Origin: Planctomycetota bacterium
GTDB lineage: Bacteria > Planctomycetota > JADGBV01
Direction of reading: 5' to 3'
Assembly: GCA_015231345.1 (NCBI GenBank)
Contig: JADGBV010000002.1
Location: 1-39,105, forward strand
DNA: 39,105 nucleotides
Made by a program: the position numbers and the translations under genes
Shown here: in pieces, positions 27,986-36,270 of the stretch
How the letters are laid out: every line of letters starts with the position of its first letter
Position numbering within the stretch: position 1 is the first letter of the stretch
Notes under the pieces: model-generated
What the model saw: only the letters and a program-made list of their open reading frames with translations
Databases searched by the model: none
Told to the model about the DNA's origin: nothing

Positions 27986-29952
27986 TTCTCTTCTATCGTG
28001 ATGCTTACTGTAGCTAGTTCAGAGTCCAGTTCGCCGTCATTCACCATAAAAGAGAACTCATCGCTGCCGGAATAGTCTGCATTTGGAGTGTATGTTAATG
28101 TTGGTGGATCCCCAGAGAGAACTCCATGAGCTGGAGTGGAAACAAGGATGTAAGTCATTTTGTTGCTGTCAACGTCACTGCTGGTTAACTCAATGATTTC
28201 CGGAGAGCTCCCTAAGATTGATATATTTTGTTCTTCAGCAACAGGAGCGTCGTTAACGCTTTTTACTTTGATGCTCACGGGAGCTACGTATAACATATCA
28301 CCATTACTATCTTTTGCTTCATATTCAAAAGAATCTTCACCAACGAAATTGTTATAGGGAGTGTAAGTCAAGTTGGGAGCCTCCCCTGATAAATTGCCCG
28401 ATGAAGGTTGTGACAATACTGTAAAAGTCCACCCTGTGCTATCGACAAGTTCATTTTCATTATCGAGCATGCCAAGAGTAATGCTTTTTGCAATATCTTC
28501 CTTGAGTTTAACGCGAACTTCTCCTGTTTCTCGACTGCGAATTGCCATCTCTGTTGCGATGGGATCTGAATCATTCAATTCAGCTAAGCGAACGAAAAGT
28601 TGTTGTTTTAATTCATTCACAGTGTCTGCATACAAAGGATTATCTATCTCATTTGTAAGTTCATATGGGTCATTTTCCAGGTCGTAAAGTTCAAACTCCG
28701 GTCGGTGGTGAAGTTTGTAAACTAAAGCCTCTTCTCTCTCAGTTTTAACAGGTAATATGGCCCATGAAGCTGCAGTATTAGGATTCTTAGGGATTTTGCC
28801 ATCATCAAGATAGTTAAGGGCGCCCCCAATGATTTGATTTGATGTACGCTCTGTATAATTAGCGTTGTAAATGAGAGAAAATGATTTATTACGAATAACA
28901 CGGATAGGGAAAACTCTGTTATCGTTTCCCGAAATATTACAGTTAGTAAAGGCTCCATACACATAATCATTAATGACTTGCTCCTCTCCCTTCATCATAT
29001 TCAGGAAGCTTTTTCCGTCACAGTCAATGGTTTCTACTGATCCGCCTGCAGCCTCAACTAATGTAGGTGTAATGTCAGTGATAGCAACTAGTTCATCTGA
29101 AACAGTCCCTGGTTGTGTTACACCAGACCAGTGAGCGATCAAACCGCTACGCAAACCATTCTCATAACAGGTCCATTTGGCGAAAGGAAGAGCTGTTCCT
29201 TGCTCTCCACAAACCATGAAAATTGTGTTTTCCCAAAGGTTTCGATTTTCTAGTTCAGCTCGAACTCGTCCAACCAACTCATCGAAGTTAGTGATTTCGG
29301 CGTAGTAATTGACCATTTCTGCACGGGTTTCTGGTGTGTCTACCCAGTAAGGAGGAACAATTAATTCCTCAGCATTATAAGCCGAAGGATCACCATCTTT
29401 GTATGGAAGGTGTGCATCATGAGATCCAATAAATAGACAGAATGGCTTTTCTTCGCCTTCAGCGGTGCATGAATCAAAAAGCTGAGAGGCTGCATCTAAA
29501 AATTTATCATTATCATCTGAAAGCTCACTACTTCCACTAATTTTTGTGAAGGGGTAAGAATCAGATGGGCCTACGTGACTTTTTCCTGTCAAAGCGACTT
29601 CATATCCCAAATCTTGGAGATAGTGAGCGATACTTTTGGTTCCTTCCGCAGAGTGGGAGTGATTGGATAACGTTCCGGTACGCCATGGTGTGCGTCCGCT
29701 GTAGAGTTCCTGTCTGTAAGGTGCACACATGGCAGTTGTGCAATATGCACGATCAAATTTCAGGCCATCATCTGCAAGTCTATCGATATTAGGCGTTTTG
29801 CAGTTAACGCCTCCATATGCTCCCCAGGTATCGCGGTTAATGTCGTCGCCAAGAACAAATACAATATTTGGTTGATACGCTGCTACAGTGGATGGTGCAC
29901 CTATAACAGCTCCCAGCATAAATAAAAATTTTACAAAACACTTAACATTCAT
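26824..29952 (-). CDS. Secreted sulfatase (gene D), CAPYR active site, with two cadherin/tandem-95-like domains and three CBM6-like domains
   Basis: 1042 aa; AMCAPYRQELYSGRTPWR; LTYTPYNNFVGEDSFEYEAKDSNG and LTYTPNADYSGSDEFSFMVNDGELDS; three CBM6-like repeats. Confidence 0.92.
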   Translation of the reverse strand: MNVKCFVKFLFMLGAVIGAPSTVAAYQPNIVFVLGDDINRDTWGAYGGVNCKTPNIDRLADDGLKFDRAYCTTAMCAPYRQELYSGRTPWRTGTLSNHSHSAEGTKSIAHYLQDLGYEVALTGKSHVGPSDSYPFTKISGSSELSDDNDKFLDAASQLFDSCTAEGEEKPFCLFIGSHDAHLPYKDGDPSAYNAEELIVPPYWVDTPETRAEMVNYYAEITNFDELVGRVRAELENRNLWENTIFMVCGEQGTALPFAKWTCYENGLRSGLIAHWSGVTQPGTVSDELVAITDITPTLVEAAGGSVETIDCDGKSFLNMMKGEEQVINDYVYGAFTNCNISGNDNRVFPIRVIRNKSFSLIYNANYTERTSNQIIGGALNYLDDGKIPKNPNTAASWAILPVKTEREEALVYKLHHRPEFELYDLENDPYELTNEIDNPLYADTVNELKQQLFVRLAELNDSDPIATEMAIRSRETGEVRVKLKEDIAKSITLGMLDNENELVDSTGWTFTVLSQPSSGNLSGEAPNLTYTPYNNFVGEDSFEYEAKDSNGDMLYVAPVSIKVKSVNDAPVAEEQNISILGSSPEIIELTSSDVDSNKMTYILVSTPAHGVLSGDPPTLTYTPNADYSGSDEFSFMVNDGELDSELATVSITIEEKISFPFTVEAENYEAMSGILTSSCKDIDGGENIGWVDAGDWMEYTIKVNYAKEYRIDYRYAANQKNIKLDLISGSTVLGSLDAAPTGGWQIWNTASHYVALPAGESTLRIEANGGGWNLNWFKVVEVAEAVPAKIEAENYDTMSGVIISGADDIDGGQKVSSINTGDWMKYNIRVKHAGEFRIDYRYAANKNNMRLNLMYGTTVIGNIDAAPTGGWQIWDTASHFVTLPAGEISLHIEVVGGGWNLNWFEIVEDDSNTPPPPITPSLFEAEDYKAMSGVGINNNCKDIDGGKNIGWVNAGDWMEYDIVVDVAGEYRIDYRYAANSQNAQFNLISGTTVLGTIDALPTGGWQTWNTVSQYIDLPAGEHTLRIEALGAGWNLNWFKVIY

Positions 29953-30007
29953 AATACTTTTCCTCCATAATATAAAAATATTATACTAGAGGTCATTGGA
30001 GACTTTT

Positions 30008-30031
30008 CAATATGGCTATTCAGCCATATAG
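30008..30031 (-). promoter_or_regulatory. Operator-like palindrome, copy upstream of gene D
   Basis: Gene-strand CTATATGGCTGAATAGCCATATTG. Confidence 0.75.
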
Positions 30032-30074
30032 TTATCCGTTTAACTACCTTTAATGCGGATTACTATCTTGTTTG

Positions 30075-30107
30075 ATGCTGTGTCTGCTATTCTGCCAACC
30101 ACAGCAT
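30075..30107 (-). terminator. Weak stem-loop after gene E
   Basis: ATGCTGTG…CACAGCAT, 8-bp stem, 17-nt loop, 12 nt beyond the stop codon; no T-tract. Confidence 0.35.
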
Positions 30108-30119
30108 TCTATTAGCCGG

Positions 30120-31538
30120 TTATTTTTTATATGTGTTATGGAAATCTTCAAGGACTTCAGCCTCGTGCTCTTCCATTTTTTTGCTTAAGTGCATTGCGAT
30201 TTCCTTTTTCTCTTCAATCAGATTACGGCTTTCGGAAATATCGCTTTCTAGGTTATGCAGTTCACTTATATCTTTATGGGTTCTGAGTTTCCATTTGCCG
30301 TAGCGGACAGCTTCCACCTTTTTGCCTCTCCAGTAGTACAAGTATTCGTGGGGAGTCTTGGCTCCATTCTTGCCAGCCATCAGGTCGAAAATATTTTTGC
30401 CATCTATGGTGCGATCAACAGGGACCGTACAGTCAGCAAGAGTTGCTATGGTTGGTAGTAAATCCATAGTTGAACTGATTTCGCTACAAACTTTACCGGC
30501 TGGGATTTGGCCTGGCCAACGCATGAGACAGGGTACACGTTGTCCACCTTCCAAGGTATTGAACTTGTATCCTCTTAATGGTTTGGCGCACCCGCCTTTT
30601 TTGCCTAGATTCCAAGGGCCATTGTCGGAAGTGTAAATAAGTAGGGTGTTTTCGTCGAGTTGATTTTCTTTGAGGGCTTTCATTAAACGGCCTACGTTGA
30701 AATCGATTTCTTCGACCGTATCACCGTAAGGTCCCTGTTCACTTTTGCCTCTGAATTTCTCAGTGGCATAAAGGGGAATGTGAGGCATGGTGTGGGCCAG
30801 ATAGAGGAAGAAGGGTTTATTCTTATTGTTTTCGATAAAGCGTATGGCTTCATCGGTGTAGCGTTTGGTGAGAGTGCTTTGATCTGCTGGAAATTCGATG
30901 ACTTCTTCATTCCTCATAAGGGGTGAGCGACGCTTGTTTTCACCCTTGTTTGGGTAGTAAATGCCCTGATTGATTTTTTCTATGCTTGCTCCATCTCTAA
31001 GATTAACATCTTTGGAGAGGGTTGGGTTTTTAAAGAGGCTCATGTCATTGCTGTAGGGGATACCGAAATAACTATCGAAGCCATGTTGTGTGGGTAGGTA
31101 TTCTTTCTTATGGCCGATGTGCCACTTACCGACACATGCGGTGGCATATCCTTTTTGCTTAAGTAATTCTGCTATGGTGATTTCATTTTGGGGAAGCCCA
31201 TTCGTGCTTGTAGGAAAGAGAACGCCGGTAATACTGGTTCTTTGGGGGTATCGTCCGGTGAGTAGGGAGGCTCGTGAGGGAGAGCAGACCGAATTGGCCG
31301 AATAAAAATCGGTAAAGCGAGTGCCTTCTTTTGCAATTTTATCGAGATTGGGTGTCTTAATATTAGGAGAACCAAAAGAGCCTAAATCTTGGTAGCCTTG
31401 GTCATCAGTAAAAATAATAATGACATTGGGTTGGTCTGCTTTTGCTGTGCCAATTTGCGCGAAGCTGATGCCAGCAAGTAGAATGAGAAAGGCGGATTGT
31501 AGCTTGCTGCAGATGAATTTTAGCTTGTTTTTAGGCAT
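30120..31538 (-). CDS. Secreted sulfatase (gene E), CSPSR active site
   Basis: NVIIIFTDDQGYQDLGSFGSPNIKTPNLD; ANSVCSPSRASLLTGRYPQR. Start placed at MPKNKLKF… (31538) because a signal peptide follows; the track ORF extends to 31616. Confidence 0.92.
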   Translation of the reverse strand: MPKNKLKFICSKLQSAFLILLAGISFAQIGTAKADQPNVIIIFTDDQGYQDLGSFGSPNIKTPNLDKIAKEGTRFTDFYSANSVCSPSRASLLTGRYPQRTSITGVLFPTSTNGLPQNEITIAELLKQKGYATACVGKWHIGHKKEYLPTQHGFDSYFGIPYSNDMSLFKNPTLSKDVNLRDGASIEKINQGIYYPNKGENKRRSPLMRNEEVIEFPADQSTLTKRYTDEAIRFIENNKNKPFFLYLAHTMPHIPLYATEKFRGKSEQGPYGDTVEEIDFNVGRLMKALKENQLDENTLLIYTSDNGPWNLGKKGGCAKPLRGYKFNTLEGGQRVPCLMRWPGQIPAGKVCSEISSTMDLLPTIATLADCTVPVDRTIDGKNIFDLMAGKNGAKTPHEYLYYWRGKKVEAVRYGKWKLRTHKDISELHNLESDISESRNLIEEKKEIAMHLSKKMEEHEAEVLEDFHNTYKK

Positions 31539-31720
31539 TTTGGGGCTCCCAGTATGATATAAATTTACTGTCTTATACGCTGTTTCTAGAGATTCTGGAC
31601 AAAAAAAACTGAACATGAGAAATTTACCTCTCTTTTCAGTTTGCTTGCATTTTTTGGCATTTAAGAGTTTTGCTGCGTTATTGACCTATTCCTGGTAGGA
31701 AAGGACTTAGATCGCCATGA

Positions 31721-33151
31721 TTACTTCTTTACTTTCCTTCCTTGCGGACGGTTTGGATTTAATAATTCAAGTGCCTTCTTTAAGCGATTGGCAATTTCAG
31801 GGTATTTGTCTATGATATTCTTGCTCTCACCAATATCTTCTTTCAAGTTATAGAGAGATGGACTATTTGTGTCTCTTTGAGTCTTCTTTGTTACAAATTT
31901 CTCTACTTTATGATATTTCCAATCACCACTTCGAACAGCCCTTTGGCCATAGAAGAAATATTTATGAGGAGAAACAGCATCTTTGACTCCCATGAGTAAA
32001 TCCAAGATATTCTGTCCATCTAGTGCCATTTCTGGTAAATTTGCACCTGCAATTTGAGCAATAGTTGGATACAAATCCATGGAAGTTGCTATTTCATTGC
32101 AAATACTTCCTGCGGGAATCTTATTGGGCCATCGAACGATGGCGGGGACTCGTTGTCCTCCTTCAAAATTTGTCATTTTTCCTTCAAACAAAGGAAGTGC
32201 ACTTCCACCATTTTTGCCTTTAATCAACCAGGGGCCATTATCAGAGCTAAATATGACGATGGTGTCATCTGCTATTCCAAGCTCATCTAGGTGATCCAGA
32301 ATACGGCCGACATTGTAGTCTATTTCTTCTATGACATCGCCGTACAAACCACGTTGGCTTTTGCCCTTGAAATCTGGAGATGCAAAGAGAGGAGTGTGGG
32401 GCATGGAGTTAGCCAAGTAGAGAAAAAATGGATTTTTCTCTTTTACAGACTCAGAGATAAAAGTAATACTTTCGGAGGCAAATCTTTTAGTGATGGTTGA
32501 CTGGTCTGCAGGAAACTCGATCACTTCTTGGTTTTGCATCAGAGGGACCTTGTTATTAAAATTCTTAAGAGCTTTCTTGTCAGTTTTCAGAGCAGCAAAG
32601 GCTTTTTGCAATATTTCCTCCGACATGCCTTCACGCCATAGACAATCCTCTGCATATTTCGAAATGCGCGAGGGAGACATATCATTACTATAGGGGATAC
32701 CATAATATGAATCAAAACCTTGATTGGTTGGTAAAAATTTCACATCATCACCCAAATGCCATTTTCCTACAGCTTTAGTCTTATAGCCCACTGTTTTGAG
32801 AGTTTCGGCGATGGTCACATGCGCAGGGTTTAAGCCATTATTGCCCTTATTTGGAAAGAAAACGCCACCTACACCTACTCGTTGAGGGTAACACCCAGTG
32901 AGAAGAGCAGCCCGGGAAGGAGAGCATACGGAAGAGGCAACGTAGAAATCTGTAAATTTCATTCCCTCTTTGGCCATTTGATCCACTCGAGGTGTTTTGA
33001 TATCGGGAGAACCATAACATCCCAAGTCCTGATAGCCTTGGTCATCATTAAAAATAATGATGACGTTCGGCTGAATATCCCCATATGCTAATAATGAAGA
33101 CAGGCATAAAATAAGAATTGTTATCTGCTTGATGCTCTTTGATGTATGCAT
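31721..33151 (-). CDS. Secreted sulfatase (gene F), CSPSR active site
   Basis: 476 aa; NVIIIFNDDQGYQDLGCYGSPDIKTPRVD; ASSVCSPSRAALLTGCYPQR. Confidence 0.92.
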   Translation of the reverse strand: MHTSKSIKQITILILCLSSLLAYGDIQPNVIIIFNDDQGYQDLGCYGSPDIKTPRVDQMAKEGMKFTDFYVASSVCSPSRAALLTGCYPQRVGVGGVFFPNKGNNGLNPAHVTIAETLKTVGYKTKAVGKWHLGDDVKFLPTNQGFDSYYGIPYSNDMSPSRISKYAEDCLWREGMSEEILQKAFAALKTDKKALKNFNNKVPLMQNQEVIEFPADQSTITKRFASESITFISESVKEKNPFFLYLANSMPHTPLFASPDFKGKSQRGLYGDVIEEIDYNVGRILDHLDELGIADDTIVIFSSDNGPWLIKGKNGGSALPLFEGKMTNFEGGQRVPAIVRWPNKIPAGSICNEIATSMDLYPTIAQIAGANLPEMALDGQNILDLLMGVKDAVSPHKYFFYGQRAVRSGDWKYHKVEKFVTKKTQRDTNSPSLYNLKEDIGESKNIIDKYPEIANRLKKALELLNPNRPQGRKVKK

Positions 33152-33250
33152 GGGCTTTTTTATCCTATGATAAATACGGGGAAGGGGATTAGTCTAGAAA
33201 TGAACTCAACTTGTTTTGTCTTCATAGCTTATGTTGTATTTATCCATTAG

Positions 33251-33274
33251 CAATATGGTCAATTGGCCATATTG
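33251..33274 (-). promoter_or_regulatory. Operator-like palindrome between divergent gene F and the histidine kinase gene
   Basis: Gene-F strand CAATATGGCCAATTGACCATATTG; both 8-bp arms perfect; central region also near-palindromic (GGCCAATTGACC). Confidence 0.8.
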
Positions 33275-33428
33275 ATTTAAAGTGCATAATTTCATATATT
33301 AAAGCATGAGCAGAAGGATAATACTATAAGAAACAATCTCCCTGTCTCAAGAATTATATTTCGCTTTTTTTCATTTTTCATTATTATAATCTCATCTTTC
33401 TTATCCACAGCCCCTTCTTGATGGTGTT

Positions 33429-35381
33429 TTGAAAACGTCCACTTACATAGCCGGTCTTTCTACTTTATTCATTCTATGTGCCTTGGCACTGTATTGCCTC
33501 AAGTTTATAACACACTCCACAACCTCTCTTAAGCAGAGTATAGATATTATTCAGAGCGAGCTCGAGCAATTACCTCACGAAAGTCAGAACCACATACCCT
33601 GGACACTGGGGTACCGTAGTCTATCAGCCCCCACACCTGATAAATCCAATATTATTGAAATTACTTTCGCTAAAAAAGCTAAAGTTGATCTTATAGCCAT
33701 TATGCCGGCAACTTATACTACCAACGGAAGAAACCTCATGTCTTTTGGTTTTCCCGAAAATTTCATTCTCGAAGGCATTTGTGATGATGGAAGTACGACA
33801 TTAATCGCTGATTATGGCACAAGTCTCTACCCTACACCCGGGATAGAACCCCAATTATTCCCATGTTCTCGTGCAAAAATGATAAGTGGTTTGCGCTTAA
33901 CAGTCACCCACTACCCCAAGAATCCTACTTGGTGGGACTCTTCTCACGTCCTTGCTCTCAGTGAAATATATGCCTTTGAAGGCGAATGGAATGTTAGTCT
34001 AAATGGTGAAGTTAAGGCCAGCACGAGTAACGACTTCTACTATGTCTGGTCAGAGAAGTGTTTGGTGGACGGTTTTTCGATTTTTTCTCCCATTAATATA
34101 AAGTCCTTTTCTCCTCTAGGCAGCTCATTTACCCATAAAGAGACCTGCAAGTATATTTTCGATTATGGAAATGAAGTTGAAATTGACGAAATGAGATTAT
34201 GGCCTGTTATTCATTCCCTTCAGCATAATTACCCACCTGCGAGTGGCTTGGGTTTTCCTCTTGAATTTTCTCTGGAAGCATCAAGTTCAATTGATTTTAA
34301 CGATGCTCAAGTCATCTATGAAAGCCCAGAAAATTTCCCTAAACCAGGGGCGAACCCCTATATGTGTAAAGTCAAACCTACTGAAGCCAGGTATTATAGG
34401 TTGAACTTATCAGAAGGACTTATTGATCACCGAAGTGGATTTAAGAAAATAGAACTTGCAGAAGCTCAGCTGCTTCAGAAAGGAAAAGTGATGATCACAG
34501 ACTCTGAGGTACAAATGATAGCCGAAAATAAGAACAGAAAGAATATCAAAAGACAATATGCTGCAAATTTAACGGATGGTTATAGCAATGGCGGAATCAT
34601 TTTGCCACTAAGACTCTGGGTAGAGCAATTCACTCGACGAGTCCAACTTAAGAAACAAATGGGGAAACTGCAATTGGACTTACAATTGGCCCAAAGACAA
34701 GAGCGCGAACGTCTTCTATTCAGCATCATTGTTAGTATTACTCTTATTACCATTTTAATACTCGCTATCTGGCTGGTGCGATTGATTGCTGCTAGACAGT
34801 GGACTCAAATGCGCGAGCAAATAGCCAATGATCTTCATGATGAAATAGGCGCAAATATGAGCAGTGTAGCTCACTCCACTGAGCTGGTTCTTGAAAGTGT
34901 GACGCCTACCAAAAAGATACATGAACTTCTCAGTAATGTTATTCAAACAGCAAGGACCACTGCACAGCAAACGCGACAAATTATCCGTTTTCTCGAAAAA
35001 GATAACAAGAATAGTGATTTTATCGATGACCTAAAGCAAATATCTCCGCAGATTCTTGGGACTATCCCTAGTCACTTCTCCTTGCATGATACAAAATCCT
35101 TCAACTCACTTAGTATAAAAGCCCAATGGCATTTACTGCTTTTCTATAAAGAAGCATTAAATAATATCATAAAGCATGCCAAGTCCGAGAATGTAACAAT
35201 TACGACTAAAGCCGTTAAATCTCACCTTCAGATGACTGTTTCGGATGATGGCTGTGGCCTTCCAGATCCGGCACCTTCTTTACTTCATCTTGAAAAGAGG
35301 GCAAATGAGCTTAAAGGAAGACTTCAAATTGAAAGTCAACCTGGTCAGGGAACTCAAATCACTTTACTCTTTTCTCCTTAA
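33429..35381 (+). CDS. Membrane sensor histidine kinase, HisKA_3 (NarL/ComP) type, with ~400-aa extracytoplasmic sensor region
   Basis: 650 aa; TTG start; N-terminal TM, large periplasmic segment, TM (LLFSIIVSITLITILILAIWLV), DLHDEIGANMSS H-box, HATPase motifs (EALNNIIKHAKS, VSDDGCGLP, GQGTQITLLF). Confidence 0.9.
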   Translation: MKTSTYIAGLSTLFILCALALYCLKFITHSTTSLKQSIDIIQSELEQLPHESQNHIPWTLGYRSLSAPTPDKSNIIEITFAKKAKVDLIAIMPATYTTNGRNLMSFGFPENFILEGICDDGSTTLIADYGTSLYPTPGIEPQLFPCSRAKMISGLRLTVTHYPKNPTWWDSSHVLALSEIYAFEGEWNVSLNGEVKASTSNDFYYVWSEKCLVDGFSIFSPINIKSFSPLGSSFTHKETCKYIFDYGNEVEIDEMRLWPVIHSLQHNYPPASGLGFPLEFSLEASSSIDFNDAQVIYESPENFPKPGANPYMCKVKPTEARYYRLNLSEGLIDHRSGFKKIELAEAQLLQKGKVMITDSEVQMIAENKNRKNIKRQYAANLTDGYSNGGIILPLRLWVEQFTRRVQLKKQMGKLQLDLQLAQRQERERLLFSIIVSITLITILILAIWLVRLIAARQWTQMREQIANDLHDEIGANMSSVAHSTELVLESVTPTKKIHELLSNVIQTARTTAQQTRQIIRFLEKDNKNSDFIDDLKQISPQILGTIPSHFSLHDTKSFNSLSIKAQWHLLLFYKEALNNIIKHAKSENVTITTKAVKSHLQMTVSDDGCGLPDPAPSLLHLEKRANELKGRLQIESQPGQGTQITLLFSP

Positions 35382-35390
35382 ACTTATAGC

Positions 35391-36035
35391 ATGAGTGATC
35401 TTATCCGTATCATCATCGTTGAGGACAATGCTGCATACGCCAAATCCTTGCAAGACATTATCGAGCTTACAGATACTCTGACGTATATCCAGCATTATAG
35501 CAAGGGCGAGGACTGCCTTAAAGATTTACAAAGTGAGCACCCTCCTCAAGCAGATATTATTTTATTAGATTTGCATCTTCCTGGAAATAATGGACTTACC
35601 TTTGTACCAAGTTTTCAGCGATACGCGCCAAACTCACGCATTCTTGTATTAACACAGAACGATGATTATCATACCACTTTGGAAGCTATACGCCTTGGCG
35701 TATCTGGATACATACTTAAAGATGCCAAGTTGGATGAAATAAGAACAGCGATTCGCGATGTTCACCAGGGAGGCTGTGTGCTTGATCCGCAATTATCCAG
35801 GTTTGTTCTGAAAACCCTCACAAGCATACCAACTGAAAAGGAGAATCCTTTAAGTAAGCGTGAGGTGGAAGTGCTGGAGCTTTTAGCAATGGGCTATGTC
35901 AAAAAGGAGGTCGCTTCACAACTCGACCTAAGTTATCGAGCTGTAGCTCTGTATACCGAAAATATCTATAAAAAACTCCAAGTGCCAAATGTCGCTGCAG
36001 CCATTGCAACTGCGATACGTAAAGGGTTAATTTGA
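35391..36035 (+). CDS. LuxR/NarL-type response regulator
   Basis: 214 aa; receiver (IIIVEDN, DIILLDLHLPG, GYILKDA) and C-terminal HTH (PLSKREVEVLELLAMGYVKKEVASQLDLSYRAVALYTENIYKKLQV). Confidence 0.95.
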   Translation: MSDLIRIIIVEDNAAYAKSLQDIIELTDTLTYIQHYSKGEDCLKDLQSEHPPQADIILLDLHLPGNNGLTFVPSFQRYAPNSRILVLTQNDDYHTTLEAIRLGVSGYILKDAKLDEIRTAIRDVHQGGCVLDPQLSRFVLKTLTSIPTEKENPLSKREVEVLELLAMGYVKKEVASQLDLSYRAVALYTENIYKKLQVPNVAAAIATAIRKGLI

Positions 36036-36076
36036 TTGAGTGTCATAATGAAAATAAATTGCCTGAAAAAAAATCT

Positions 36077-36135
36077 GCCACAGAGCTCACAGAGAACTCA
36101 GAGAAAAGCTCTGAGGCCTCTGTGAGCTCTGTGGC
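36077..36135. repeat. Long palindromic CACAGAG-type hairpin element
   Basis: GCCACAGAGCTCACAGA-GAA-CTCAGAG-AAAAG-CTCTGAG-GCC-TCTGTGAGCTCTGTGGC: 17-bp outer stem plus 7-bp inner stem. Eight A residues lie 5' (an oligo-T on the minus strand). Confidence 0.85.
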
Positions 36136-36270
36136 TAAAGAGATATAAGCCTAGTATGATTCATGTGCAATGATGAAAAATTTCCTGAGTTAAAAAATAA
36201 GATGTCCATAGCAAGTCTTAAAAACGTATATGAAGTCATGATCACGCTTTTGTGTTATATTTAAATTTTC

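Noticed and set aside
17571-33151. Canonical Bacteroidetes-type polysaccharide utilisation locus
   Set aside because: No SusC/SusD, TonB-dependent receptor, or hybrid two-component regulator is visible within the window.
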